A stretch of DNA of 64,000 bases from PALSA-612 sp963755155 (GTDB taxonomy: Bacteria; Actinomycetota; Thermoleophilia; Gaiellales; Gaiellaceae), in NCBI GenBank assembly GCA_963755155.1, contig CAVWIV010000007.1, positions 62,001-126,000 of the forward strand. Direction: 5' to 3'. Numbering within the stretch: position 1 is the stretch's first letter; every line of letters begins with the position of its first letter. The translations under genes and the position numbers were made by a program. Under the pieces are notes generated by a model that worked only from the letters and a program-made list of their open reading frames with translations, made no database searches and was not told the DNA's origin. Below are positions 29,907 through 40,099 of the stretch, piece by piece.

Positions 29907-30363
29907 TTGACGAGCCGGTGCAAAACTTTCGCGTTGCTCGTCGCAGCGGCGGCGCTGGTCGTCGTGGGCGCCGGCCGGGCGCAGGAGCCGGAAGCGGCCA
30001 AGCCCTATACGGTCGAATGCGCGACCCGATCCCGAGGAAGGCGGCGCGACGGTCTGTCGCGTCGATCGGGGGACGTACGTGGGCTGGCGAACGTTCCACG
30101 GAATCTGTCACACCTGTCACGCCCAGGATGCGGTGGGCAGCACGTTCGCTCCGGACTTGTTGGCACGCGTGCGCGAGATCGACAAGACCGCGTTCATGAA
30201 GGCCATGAACGAGGGTTTCACAGGGCAGATGGGCGTGATGCCGCCTTGGAAGCAGGATCCGAACGTCAACAAGTACTTCGAGGAGCTTTGGTCGTACGTG
30301 CGAGCGCGGGCCGACGGCGTGTTGTTGCCCGGTAGACCCAAGCGGTTGCCCGCGGAGCCGTGA
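29907..30363 (+). CDS. xoxG: Periplasmic c-type cytochrome, XoxG-like partner, one frame break
   Basis: About 150 residues: signal peptide (ALLVAAAALVVVGAGRAQEP), one haem motif GICHTCHAQD, and a distal Met ligand candidate in GQMGVMPPWK. The C-terminal part YFEELWSYVRARADGVLLPG is typical of the short cytochromes accepting electrons from XoxF/PedE/PedH-type enzymes. One break near 30025 separates the signal region from the haem domain. TTG 29907 lies 11 bp after the dehydrogenase stop. Its stop overlaps the next start as GTGA. Confidence 0.82.
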
Positions 30364-32152
30364 GTACGCGTCGCGCCATCGTAGCGGTCGCAGCGGCGTT
30401 GCTGGGGGCGGCGCCGGTCGGCGCGCAAGAGCGCAAGCACCGTGGGCCACGCTCAAGGTCTGCGCCGATCCGAACAACCTGCCGTTCTCGAATCGCGATC
30501 AACAAGGGTTCGAGAACAAACTCGCGCAGATTTGGGCGCGCGAGCTCGGCGTCGAAGTGGAATACACCTGGTTCCCGCACCGGCGTGGGTTCGAGCGCAA
30601 CACATTGCAGGCGGAAGATCCCGAGCGCGGCGGCTACAAGTGCGACGTGATCGTCGGCGTGCCCGACGGCTACGACTTGGCGATGACCACACGGCCGTAC
30701 TATCGATCGACGTATGCGCTCGTCTACGTCACCGGTGGTGAGCTCGACATTCGCGCGGCGGAGGATCTGATCGAGCTGCCGCGCGCCGCTCGCGACGCGC
30801 TGCGTATCGGAGTGTTCACGCCGAGCCCCGCGGCCGAGTGGCTCGCTCGCCACGACATGCACGAGCAGATGGTGGCCTATTCCGCGCTCACGGGTGATCC
30901 GGACGTCTACCCGGGGAAAATCATCGAGAACGAGTTGCTGGCCGGCGAGCTCGATGCTGCGATTCTCTGGGGCCCGATTGCCGGGTACTTTGCGGCGCGG
31001 GCGCAGCCCGTGGACGTCGCCGTGGTTCCGCTACGATCCGAGCCGGGTATTCAGTTCGAGTTCGCGATGGCAGCCGGAGTGCGCTTCGGCGACCGCGAGT
31101 CGCGCGCGCAACTGGAAGATCTGCTGGCGCGCACCGCCGGCGAGACGGCGGCGCTCTTCGCCGAATACCACATTCCGCTCATCGACGAGCCGGCGGAGCT
31201 CGTCTACGTCACCAACGAGGATGCGGGCACGATCAGCATCATCTCGACCGCCACACGGAAAGTAATCGGCGAAGTGGAGGTCGGCACACGACCACGCGGC
31301 GTCGAGGTCAGCGACGACGGCGAGCTCATCTATGTCGCGCTGTCCGGCTCGCCGAAGTGCCCGCCGACGGTTTCGGACGAGGAATGCGCGAAACTTGGCG
31401 CCGACAAGACCAAGGACGGCATCGCCGTCATCGACGCGCGCCGGCAGGCGGTCTTGCGCGTGCTTCCGGGCGGCTCGGATCCGGAAGAGTTCGATGTCGA
31501 CGCCGCGAGCGGGCGACTCTTCGTCGCGAACGAGGACAGGGGGGAGCTCTCGATCGTCGATCTCGAAACCGGCCGCGTGCTGCAGACGGTCGACGTCGGA
31601 GGCGAGCCCGAGGGCGTGCGGTTGCGCCCGGATCGAGCCACCGTATACGTCACGAGCGAGAGCGACCACGCCGTGACTGTCGTCGATGCGGGCAGCGGCG
31701 CGCTGCTCGACACCATTCCGGTCGGCTGGCGCCCTCGCGATTCGATTTTCTCAGCCGACGGCTCGCGGGCCTACGTGTCGTCGGAGCACGGCGGCAGCGT
31801 GGTCGTCGTCGACGTCTCGACGAGCGACGTGCTCGAAACGATTCCGCTGCCCGCAGGCTCGCTGCCAATGGGTCTCGCCCTCTCGCCGGACGGAGAGCGC
31901 CTGTACGTCGCGAACGGTCGGGCGCGGACGGTCTCGGTCATCGATCTCGCGACGTCGAGCGTCGTCGCGGACGTGCGGGTCGGGGCTCGGCCCTGGGGCA
32001 TCGGGCTCACGTCCGACGGCAGGTTCCTGTACACGGCCAATGGATCCTCGAACGACGTTTCGGTCATCGACACAGCGTCTTTGAACGTCGTCACGACCAT
32101 TCGCGTCGGTGCAATGCCGTGGGGCATTGCCATCGGCCCATCACCGCGCTGA
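30360..32152 (+). CDS. XoxJ-like substrate-binding protein fused to a YncE-type beta-propeller
   Basis: About 595 residues. After a signal peptide (VAAALLGAAPVGAQE) comes a solute-binding domain of the quinoprotein-associated MoxJ/XoxJ type (LKVCADPNNLPFSNRDQQGF, CDVIVGVPDGYDLAMTTRPY, YYRSTYALVYV, GIQFEFAMAAG). At about residue 285 (LIDEPAELVYVTNEDAGTIS) it runs without a stop into a seven-bladed propeller with repeats such as VYVTNEDAGTISII, LFVANEDRGELSIVD, AYVSSEHGGSVVVVD, LYVANGRARTVSVID. These two families usually occur as separate genes near PQQ dehydrogenases (TIGR03871 and TIGR03866 types). One break near 30445 lies in the N-terminal part; 30557-32152, including the junction, is clean. 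Confidence 0.82.
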
Positions 32153-32196
32153 CGCGTCAGGTACTTGGCGAAGCCGTTCTCTCGAGGTGTTGGCCG

Positions 32197-32964
32197 TTAT
32201 TGCCGACGCAGTTGGTCGAGCGTGCGGCGTGCGGCGGCGTTGTTCGGCTCGATCTCGAGCGCTTTCTCGAGACTGGCGATGGCTCCCGCCGTGTCTTTCT
32301 TCGCCGTCTGCGCCCCTGCCAACGCGACGTAGGTGCGGGCGGATCGCGGGAACAGATCGAGGTTCATCTGCAAGAACTGGATCGCCTCGTCGGTGCGCGT
32401 CTGCACGAGCGGTTGCGCCGTGGCGATGAGTCCCGCGTCGCTGAAGTCGTAGGCCTGGGCGCCGTAGTACTTCGTCTTGAGCTCGTTGTATTGCGCCGCC
32501 GCGGCTGCAAAGCCCTTCTCGGCGGAGGTTTGCGACAAGATCTCACCGATCTGCTTCGGTTCCGGCACGCCGCGATGGCACGTGATGCAACCGATGCGTG
32601 TCAGCTCGGCGGCGGGCTTGCCGAGCTCCGTCGAGAGCGATGCGTTCGCCTCGCGGGTGATGCCCATCATCGCGCGAGCCGCCTCCTTTTCCGGTTTGTC
32701 GTCGGAGGCGAAATCGGGCGGCGTGCCCTGGTTTTGCACGTGGCAATAGTCGCAGCCGACGCCGAGCGCGGCGTTGAAGTTCTGCATGACGGCGACGACT
32801 TGGGCGCGTGTCCAGTCTTTCGGTAGCACCTTCAGGTTCTTCGGCTCTTCCTGTGCCGGCGCACCGCCGGCGGGCGCTTGTGCAAGCGCGGGCGCGGTGG
32901 CCATGAGCACGAAGAGCGTGGGGAGGAGGCGACGGCCGGCAGCGAGCCTAGCGGGAAGGGCCAT
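32197..32964 (-). CDS. Secreted dihaem c-type cytochrome with TPR tail
   Basis: Intact 255 residues. Signal peptide ending APALAQAP, haem motif 1 CDYCHVQ, haem motif 2 CITCHRG within TRIGCITCHRGVPEP, then helical repeats (AYDFSDAGLIATAQPLVQ; TYVALAGAQTAKKDTAGAIA; LEKALEIEPNNAAARRTLDQ). The layout matches the photosynthetic-reaction-centre-cytochrome-like family used by many non-phototrophs as secreted electron carriers. ATG (complement of 32962-32964) has GAGGT upstream. It is convergent with the XoxJ/propeller gene and lies downstream of the 33081-34209 gene on the same strand. Confidence 0.82.
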   Translation of the reverse strand: MALPARLAAGRRLLPTLFVLMATAPALAQAPAGGAPAQEEPKNLKVLPKDWTRAQVVAVMQNFNAALGVGCDYCHVQNQGTPPDFASDDKPEKEAARAMMGITREANASLSTELGKPAAELTRIGCITCHRGVPEPKQIGEILSQTSAEKGFAAAAAQYNELKTKYYGAQAYDFSDAGLIATAQPLVQTRTDEAIQFLQMNLDLFPRSARTYVALAGAQTAKKDTAGAIASLEKALEIEPNNAAARRTLDQLRRQ

Positions 32965-33080
32965 GGTGAATACCTCGCGGATTGTTCTTGGTTGTGGCGG
33001 GTTCGACGCGTCACCGATTGTCGGCGCGTTGCGGTCGTTTGTCACCCATGGCGGCCGAACCTGTCGGTGCGTCGCCCGGC

Positions 33081-34209
33081 TTACCGAGCTGGCTCGTCTT
33101 CCCAGCCTTGCTCGAAGTGCTCTTCCCAGTTCTGCGCCCACGGGCGGCCGAAATAGTCGATGTAGCCGTCGTCGACGAACGTAAGCTGCGTCGGCCGACC
33201 GTCGGGACCGTTGACGATCGTGCTCTGCACGCGGCACTCGACGAACGTGTAGCGCTGCTCGGCATCGTCGATACCGCCCGTGCGGTTCCACGGCGTCGCA
33301 ACGTGTAGCGGCCGAACGAACGCCTCGGGATCGTAGAACGTCGCCTCGACCGTCAAGCTACCGTTCTCGTCCGGCGTGAACGTCTCGATGACCTCGAGCT
33401 TGGGGCTGTACTCGAACATCGAGTGCGACAGCGTCCAGGCCTGCACGTTGGCCGTCCAGACGACGAGCTGATTGCCGTTCCAAAAGCCGACGCTCTCGCC
33501 GTACCACTGCGGCACTTCCATCACGTGTTTCTGATCGATCAGGATCTTCCGCACGAAATTGTCGGCGACACCGGCCGTGAGCTGGACTTGGTGCGGCGTC
33601 ACGAGCACCTCGATCTCGTTCATCGAGAACTCGGCCCACCAGCGCATGAGGCCTTCGGGATAGCAGAACGCGGCCATCCACTGCGCGGAGTTCGATACGG
33701 ACTCGTGATAGCCCATCTGAACGAGCCGCTTCTGATACTCGGGCGTCAGCAGCGATACGAGGGTCGAGGTCTGCAGATTGCGGCCGTAGGTCCACTGATT
33801 CTCGCGCGCGCCGCGCCGATACCAACCGTCCCAGTCCGGCATCGTGGTGCGCGTGTGCTTCGTCGGGCCGCCGCGCGTCTCGGCTGCGGCTTGCAGCGCC
33901 GCGTAGTGCTCGGCGGCCGTCGCGTACGGATAGGGGCTCACGATGTCGGCGACGGCGCGATCGACCGAGCAGTCGCCCCATTGGCCGAGCCGGTTTTGCG
34001 TCCAAGTGTCCGTCAGTTGGCGCGGCGTGTTGCAGCGCGTATAGCGCTCGTCGGTCCAGAGCTCGCGATCGAGCCGATAGTTTTTCGTCGTGTAGAGGTC
34101 GATCGGCAACGGCTCGACGCCGGCGGGCGGCGCCGTGTCTCTGCGCCGCGGCACCGGTCGTCATCAACAACGTCGTCAATAGAGCGGAGATAGTCGAAGC
34201 GCGCGTCAT
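33081..34209 (-). CDS. Secreted protein, paralogue of the 'GFWDGDxLxIWT' family, one frame break
   Basis: About 375 residues. Signal peptide MTRASTISALLTTLLMTTGA, then one break near 34145 (one surplus A) into the open frame to the stop. It shares with the 25045 and 48237 products the landmark ESVGFWNGNQLVVWTANVQA and a following strand block (LEVIETFTPDENGSLTVEAT, FYDPEAF). The C-terminus IDYFGRPWAQNWEEHFEQGW is rich in aromatic residues. Function unknown. It is followed by the dihaem cytochrome, so it may act with an electron carrier. It is divergent from the second PQQ cluster (101-bp gap). Confidence 0.65.
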
Positions 34210-34310
34210 TCGGTTCGCCCTTTCGTCGATCCTTCGAGGATGCGCCGCAGTCTCGCACACTCGGGCCTTCTGGTAGCATCGCGCAAGCAATCTTCTGGCT
34301 CGGGGGAGTC

Positions 34311-35114
34311 ATGCGACCGCCCACGTATCGAGTGCACCGGCCGGTGCGTCTCGCGATCATCGGTTTCGCCGCGCTCGCGGCGGCACGCTTCGCCGCCGCG
34401 CAGGCGCCGGCGCATGCGGGCCAATACGAGCAAGCCGATATCGAGTACGGCGCGCAGCTCTATTCGGGCCACTGCGTCGTCTGTCACGGCGAGCGGGGCG
34501 ACGCGATGCCGGGCGCCAACTTGGGTAGCGGCCGCTTTCGCCACGCCGAAACGGATCGCGATCTCACGAACGTCATCCGCAACGGTGTGGCGGGGACGGC
34601 GATGGCGCCGAGCGCCTACACGGAATCGGAGCTCGGCGCGCTCGTCGCGTTCTTGCGCAACATGAGCAGCGTCAACCTGAGCGCAGTGAGGCTCGGCGAT
34701 CCCACGCGCGGGCGTGCGCTATTCGTGGGCAAGGGCAACTGCGACAGCTGCCACCGCGTCGGCTCCGAAGGGCCGCGCGCTGCGCCGGATCTGACCAGCA
34801 TCGGTGCCACGCGCACGGCCGCGACTCTCGAGCGTGCACTGCTCGATCCGCGCCTCTCGATGCTGCCCGCCAACCGGCCGGTGCGCGCCGTGCTGCGCGA
34901 CGGCACGGTCGTCACGGGCAGGCGGCTCAACGAGGACACCTTCACGGTTCAGCTCATCGACTCCAACGAGCGTCTCGTCTCGCTCGATCGCGCTGCGATC
35001 CGCGAGTACGTCGTCGGCGCCGAGCCTACGATGCCGGCGTATGCCGACGTCCTCAGCGCCGACGAACGCGCCGATCTCGTCGCGTATCTACTCTCGTTGA
35101 AAGGGCAAAACTGA
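34311..35114 (+). CDS. Secreted dihaem cytochrome c
   Basis: Intact 267 residues with a signal peptide (AIIGFAALAAARFAAAQAP) and two haem motifs, HCVVCHGERG at about residue 57 and NCDSCHRVG at about residue 145. Met ligand candidates are GTAMAPSAY and EPTMPAYADVL. Between them lies VLRDGTVVTGRRLNEDTFTV, the short beta insertion of haem-binding proteins near sorbosone- or PQQ-type dehydrogenases. GGGGGAG precedes ATG 34311. Its stop overlaps the next gene start (TGATG), so it is the likely electron acceptor of that quinoprotein. Confidence 0.88.
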   Translation: MRPPTYRVHRPVRLAIIGFAALAAARFAAAQAPAHAGQYEQADIEYGAQLYSGHCVVCHGERGDAMPGANLGSGRFRHAETDRDLTNVIRNGVAGTAMAPSAYTESELGALVAFLRNMSSVNLSAVRLGDPTRGRALFVGKGNCDSCHRVGSEGPRAAPDLTSIGATRTAATLERALLDPRLSMLPANRPVRAVLRDGTVVTGRRLNEDTFTVQLIDSNERLVSLDRAAIREYVVGAEPTMPAYADVLSADERADLVAYLLSLKGQN

Positions 35115-36768
35115 TGCGTGCGACGGCGACTGCAGCGGCGCTCATTACGGCGGCGGTCGGTGCCGCGACGGCGCACGGCGCAAGTCACGCTCGAGCGGCT
35201 GTTGAATGCCGGTGCCGAGCCCCACAATTGGCTCACGTACTCCGGCACGCTATGCGAGCCAACGGCACACGACGCTAACGCAGATCCGACCGAGCAATGT
35301 CGGCGAGCTCGAGCTCAAATGGGTGTTCCAGGCGCAGTCGCTCGAGAGCTTCGAGACCACGCCGCTCGTCGTCGACGGCGTCATGTACCTGACGGAGGCG
35401 CCGAACACTGCCGTCGCCGTCGACGCGCGTACAGGCAGGCCGTTCTGGCGTTACCAGCACAACCCGGCGGTCGACGCGCGGCCGTGCTGCGGCCGCGTGA
35501 ATCGCGGTCTCGCGATGCTCGGCAACACCGTGTTCATGGCGACGATCGACTCGAAGCTGATCGCGCTCGACGCGATCACGGGTCAGGTCTTGTGGCAAAA
35601 GACCATCGCCGACGCGAGCGCCGGCTACGCGATGACGCTGGCACCGCTCGTCGTGAAGGACAAAGTCATCGTCGGCGTCGCCGGTGGCGAGTACGGCATC
35701 CGCGGCTTCATCGCGGCGCACGACGCCGTGACCGGCGAGGAGGAGTGGCGGTTTTACACGATCCCCGCGCCCGGCGAGCCCGGCTTCGAGACCTGGGCCG
35801 ACGGCGGCGACGCGTGGAAGTACGGCGGCGCATCGGTGTGGCTCACGGGCTCGTACGACGCCTCGCTCGATCTCACGTACTGGGGCATCGGTAACCCGGG
35901 GCCGGACTGGAACCCCGCGCAGCGGCCCGGCGACAACCTGTACTCGGACAGCGTCGTCGCGCTCGATCCCGATACCGGCGAGCTGAAATGGCACTTCCAG
36001 TTCACGCCGAACGACGACTACGACTACGATGCCGTGCAAATCCCCGTGCTCGTCGACTTGCCGGCGACCGCAGCGTCGAGCGGCAAGCTCATGTATTGGG
36101 CTAACCGCAACGGCTTCTTCTATGTGCTCGATCGAACGACCGGCGAGTTCATCCGCGGCAACCCGTTCGTGAACGTCAATTGGGCGAGCGGGCTCGACGA
36201 GAGCGGCCGGCCGATCGAGACACCGCAGCCGCTCGGCGCCGTAACGTTCCCCGGCGTGCAGGGCGGAACGAACTGGTACTCGCCGTCGTACAGCCCGCGC
36301 ACCGGGCTGTTCTACCTTTCCGCGTGGGAAAACTACGGCTCCGTGTTTCGGCCGGCCGAGGCCGAGTATCAAGCGGGGCGCACGTTCGTCGGCGGTATTC
36401 CCGCGAGCCCGCTCGCGGGCGCCAATAACGTTCCCGGGATTCGTCGCGGGCCGATCAACAACTGGACCGAAGCCCTCGGCAACGGCGCCGTCGTCGCGCT
36501 CGACCCGCGCACGGGCGAGCAGCGCTGGCGTTTCCCGACGACGGACGTCTCGAGCAGCGGCATTCTGACGACGGCCACGGACCTCGTGTTCACGGCGAGC
36601 CGCGACGGCTACGCCTACGCGCTGGACGCGCGGACCGGCGAGGTGTTGTGGCGCGCGAGCCCCGGCGGGCAGGGCGCCAACGGGCCCATGTCCTATGCCG
36701 TCGACGGCGCCCAATACGTGGCGATTGGCTCGGGATCCGGCCTGTTCGTGTTCGGATTGCGCGACTAG
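35114..36768 (+). CDS. PQQ-dependent dehydrogenase, second copy, N-terminus frame-broken
   Basis: About 550 residues. Signal peptide MRATATAAALITAAVGAATA, then the typical start LLNAGAEPHNWLTYSG, two early breaks (about 35178 and 35255), and an open frame for the rest. Propeller motifs DARTGRPFWRYQHN, DAITGQVLWQKTIA, DPDTGELKWHFQFT, DPRTGEQRWRFPTT, DARTGEVLWRASPG; adjacent cysteines at ARPCCGRVNRG; active-site segment NDDYDYDAVQ, again Asp-Tyr-Asp as in lanthanide enzymes. No C-terminal haem. It differs clearly from the XoxF-like gene, so its substrate is probably different. The dihaem cytochrome gene immediately upstream overlaps its start. Confidence 0.88.
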
Positions 36769-36862
36769 CGTCACGTTTTGCGGCCGCTACTGGCCGACAC
36801 ATTCAATAAAGGTGCTACTCCGGCCGACAGAAGGGCGGACGCCCGAGTGGCGGGGGAGATCC

Positions 36863-38491
36863 ATGCACGCGTTGCTGAGCACGATCGACCGGTTCTTCCC
36901 GGTGCGCTACCTCGCGTGGACGCTTTGCGGCTTGCTCGCTCTCGTGCTCGGCTGGCGTTGGTCGCAAACCGGCGCCGACGCGCTGCCGGCGCTCGCCGCG
37001 CTGGGGCTGCTGGTGCTCGGCGCTCGGGATTCGCTGCAGCGGCAGCACTCGGTGTTGCGCAACTATCCGGTGATCGGTCATTTGCGTTTCTTGCTCGAGT
37101 ACGTTCGCCCAGAGCTTCGCCAGTACTTTCTCGAGAGCGACAACGAGCAAACGCCGTTCTCTCGTCAGCAGCGCTCGATCGTTTACCAGCGTGCGAAGGG
37201 TGCGCCGGACAAGCGGCCGTTCGGCACGCAGCTCGATCAGCACGTGGCGGGCTACGAGTGGATCAACCATTCCTTGGTGCCGACGGAGATTGCGACGGCG
37301 GATTTTCGCGTGACCATCGGCTCGGCGCCGAGCTGCACGCAACCGTATAGCGCGAGCATCTTCAACGTTTCCGCGATGAGCTTCGGCGCGTTGTCGGGCA
37401 ATGCGATCCTCGCGTTGAATCGCGGCGCGAAGAAAGGCGGGTTCGCGCACGACACCGGCGAAGGCTCCATCAGCCCCTATCATCGCTTGCACGGCGGCGA
37501 CTTGATCTGGGAGATCGGCTCAGGCTACTTCGGCTGCCGCGACGAACAGGGACGTTTCAGCGAGGAGCGCTTCGTTGCGAACGCAACGGACCCGCAGGTC
37601 AAGATGATCGAGATCAAGCTCAGCCAGGGCGCCAAGCCGGGTCACGGCGGCGTGCTGCCGGGCTCGAAGGTGACGCCGGAGATCGCCGCGACGCGCGGTG
37701 TGCGGCCCGGCGAAGACTGCGTGAGCCCGGCACGGCACAGCGAGTTCGGCACGCCGATCGAGTTGCTGCAATTCGTCGAGCGGCTCCGCAAGCTCTCGGG
37801 CGGCAAGCCGACCGGCTTCAAGCTCTGCATCGGCCATCCGTGGGAGTGGTTCGCAATCTGCAAAGCGATGATCGAGACCGGCCTCACTCCGGACTTCATC
37901 GTCGTCGACGGCTCGGAGGGCGGCACGGGCGCGGCGCCGCTCGAGTTCGTCGATCACGTCGGCACACCGCTGCAGGAGGGGCTGCTGCTCGTCTGCAACA
38001 CGCTCCGCGGGCTGAACTTGCGCCACCGGATCAAAGTCGGGTGCAGCGGCAAGATCATCAGCGCCTTCGACATTGCGCGCGCATTGGCGCTCGGCGCCGA
38101 TTGGTGCAACTCGGCGCGCGGCTTCATGTTCGCGTTGGGTTGCCTCCAGGCGCAGACGTGTCACACGGGCGCGTGCCCGACGGGTGTCGCGACGCAGGAT
38201 CCCTTACGGCAGCGCGCGCTCGCGGTGCCGGACAAGGCCGAGCGCGTCTACCGGTTCCATCACCACACGATGGCGGCGCTGCGCGAGCTGGCGCAGGCGG
38301 CCGGGCTCGAGCATCCGAACGAGTTTCGTGCGGCGCATCTCGTGCGGCGGGTGCCGGACAACGACGTGCGCCTGCTATCGAACGTGCTGCCGCACGTGCC
38401 GCCGGGGCTGTTGCTCGAGGCGTCCGCAGGCCGCGCGCAGTGGCCGCACCGCGTGTTCGCGCTCTACTGGCCCCAGGCCGATCTCGCGTAG
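36863..38491 (+). CDS. FMN-binding glutamate-synthase-family protein
   Basis: Intact 542 residues. Two N-terminal membrane helices (YLAWTLCGLLALVLGW; ALAALGLLVLGAR), then the GltB-type FMN/iron-sulphur TIM barrel: NVSAMSFGALSGNAILALNR, GAKPGHGGVLPGSKVTPEIA, VVDGSEGGTGAAPLEFVDH, and the cysteine cluster GCLQAQTCHTGACPTGVAT expected to hold a 3Fe-4S centre. Such stand-alone membrane-anchored homologues lack the amidotransferase domain and have no settled function. ATG 36863 with GGGGGAG upstream is preferred over longer alternatives. Monocistronic by spacing. Confidence 0.87.
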   Translation: MHALLSTIDRFFPVRYLAWTLCGLLALVLGWRWSQTGADALPALAALGLLVLGARDSLQRQHSVLRNYPVIGHLRFLLEYVRPELRQYFLESDNEQTPFSRQQRSIVYQRAKGAPDKRPFGTQLDQHVAGYEWINHSLVPTEIATADFRVTIGSAPSCTQPYSASIFNVSAMSFGALSGNAILALNRGAKKGGFAHDTGEGSISPYHRLHGGDLIWEIGSGYFGCRDEQGRFSEERFVANATDPQVKMIEIKLSQGAKPGHGGVLPGSKVTPEIAATRGVRPGEDCVSPARHSEFGTPIELLQFVERLRKLSGGKPTGFKLCIGHPWEWFAICKAMIETGLTPDFIVVDGSEGGTGAAPLEFVDHVGTPLQEGLLLVCNTLRGLNLRHRIKVGCSGKIISAFDIARALALGADWCNSARGFMFALGCLQAQTCHTGACPTGVATQDPLRQRALAVPDKAERVYRFHHHTMAALRELAQAAGLEHPNEFRAAHLVRRVPDNDVRLLSNVLPHVPPGLLLEASAGRAQWPHRVFALYWPQADLA

Positions 38492-38519
38492 CTTCGCGCC
38501 GCTCCGGGCGGACGCGGCC

Positions 38520-39360
38520 TCAGGCGCAGTCGAGGTCGAGCGAGTCGTACACGAATCGGCAGCCTAGCTTGCCCGCGAGCGCTTGCGCCGCGTCGCTCTT
38601 GGGGTCGATCCACAGATACCGATTCGCTACGCCGCGCTCGTCCAGCAGCCGGTTCAACGCGGTGAGCGCCGCCGTGCCGTGTCCTTGACCGCGAAACGCC
38701 GCCGGCGTGTAGACGATGCCGACGGCAACGGACGCGCGCGTTTCACGCAGCAGCCCGATCATGCAGCGCGGCTGATCGTCCGCCCAGAAATACAAGAGCT
38801 TCGCGGCCAAGAGCTGTAGGCACATCTGGCCGTCGAGGGCTGCGATGCCGCTGTCGATCGACGCGGCGGCGCCCCAACTCTGCGCGAGCGCGCGATCGCT
38901 CGCGGACGCCAGGCGCAGGACGCCCGTCGCGGCGGCGGGAGGCGCCGTCGAGTTGCGGCGCCAACGACAGCAGGCGGCCACGAGTGTTCACGGCCCACGA
39001 GCCGCCGCGCTGCCGGACCCACGCCGTTGCGACGTCGCTGACCGTCGGATCGGGTCCGCTGAACCCACCGATCGCGCCCGGATAGGTCGCCGCGAGGTCG
39101 GCGACCAGCGGCGCGATCGCGCCCTCCGGCAGCACGGTTACGCCGACCTTGAACGGCGGCGTCCGATAAGCGCAGCCGATCAGCTCGCCGTCGTCCTCGA
39201 TCGTGGCCCAATACATCGGCCGCTCGTAGCGGCTGTCGTTGGCGCGGGCTTGCTGCGCGCTCTGCAATACGCCGGCATGCTCGATTTCGCGAGTCGCAAG
39301 CCACGACTCGGCGCGCGTCAGGAACGCGCGGGCGTCGGCATGTCGATTGACGGTCAGCAT
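38520..39360 (-). CDS. GNAT-family N-acetyltransferase, one frame break
   Basis: About 280 residues. N-terminal part MLTVNRHADARAFLTRAESW, then YWATIEDDGELIGCAYRTPP; C-terminal GNAT core with the acetyl-CoA loop VGIVYTPAAFRGQGHGTAAL and YLWIDPKSDAAQALAGKLGC. One surplus base near 38945 separates the halves. Two-domain GNATs of this kind act on small amines or unknown targets; nothing here narrows it further. ATG at 39360, divergent from the peroxiredoxin with 69 bp between. Confidence 0.8.
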
Positions 39361-39429
39361 GGGCTCAACACTATACCGCGCAGGGGCTAGAATCGGCCCT
39401 TCGAACCACACGCGAAGCGGAGAACAACC

Positions 39430-40089
39430 ATGACACTGCGGATCGGCGACATTGCTCCAGATTTCGAGGCGGATACGACCGAAGGCCGCATTCGCTTCCA
39501 CGATTGGATCGGCAACTCGTGGGCCGTCTTGTTTTCGCATCCCAAAGACTTCACGCCCGTCTGCACCACCGAGCTCGGCACGATGGCCCGGCTCAAGCCC
39601 GAGTTCGACCGGCGCAACGTGAAGATCGTCGGCTTGAGTGTCGATCCTGTCGACAGTCATTCGAAATGGGCGGCGGACATCCAAGAGACGCAGGGTTACG
39701 CGCCGAACTATCCGCTGATCGGCGACCCGCAGCTCGAGGTCGCGAAGCTCTACGGCATGTTGCCCGCCGAAGCGGGGAGCAGCTCCACGGGCCGCACGGC
39801 GGCCGACAACCAGACGGTGCGCAACGTCATCGTCGTCGGGCCGGACAAGAAGGTGAAGCTCGTGCTCGTCTACCCGATGACGACGGGGCGCAATTTCGAC
39901 GAAGTGCTGCGCGTCATCGACTCGATGCAGTTGACGGCCAAGCATCGCGTCGCGACGCCCGCCAACTGGAAGCAAGGCGACGACGTCATCATCGCGGGCT
40001 CGGTCAGCGACGAAGAAGCGAAGAAGATCTATCCGCAAGGGTGGAAGGCGCCGCGGCCTTACTTGCGCATCGTGCCGCAACCGCGCTGA
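39430..40089 (+). CDS. 1-Cys (Prx6-type) peroxiredoxin
   Basis: Intact 219 residues. Peroxidatic cysteine at residue 45 in HPKDFTPVCTTELG; the conserved Arg lies in TVRNVIVVGP and the long C-terminal dimer arm (PANWKQGDDVIIAG ... PQGWKAPRPYLR) marks the Prx6 subgroup. It reduces hydrogen and organic peroxides in the cytoplasm. It begins just after a suitable spacer (GGAGAACAACC) and is followed by gdhA after 10 bp, so the two may be co-transcribed. Confidence 0.93.
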   Translation: MTLRIGDIAPDFEADTTEGRIRFHDWIGNSWAVLFSHPKDFTPVCTTELGTMARLKPEFDRRNVKIVGLSVDPVDSHSKWAADIQETQGYAPNYPLIGDPQLEVAKLYGMLPAEAGSSSTGRTAADNQTVRNVIVVGPDKKVKLVLVYPMTTGRNFDEVLRVIDSMQLTAKHRVATPANWKQGDDVIIAGSVSDEEAKKIYPQGWKAPRPYLRIVPQPR

Positions 40090-40099
40090 ACCGAACCTG

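Noticed and set aside
28141..30477. 778-codon open frame on the minus strand opposite the xoxF/cytochrome genes
   Set aside because: Its sequence is Arg/Val/Ala-rich with no domain; the plus strand carries an intact quinoprotein with signal peptide and active-site motifs. Long antisense frames are expected in such GC-rich coding DNA.
34220..34245. Small dyad ATCCT-TCG-AGGAT in the divergent gap before the dihaem cytochrome
   Set aside because: Five-bp arms only; no supporting promoter elements.
35275..36774. 499-codon minus-strand frame opposite the second PQQ dehydrogenase
   Set aside because: Shadow of a clearly coding plus strand with repeated propeller motifs.
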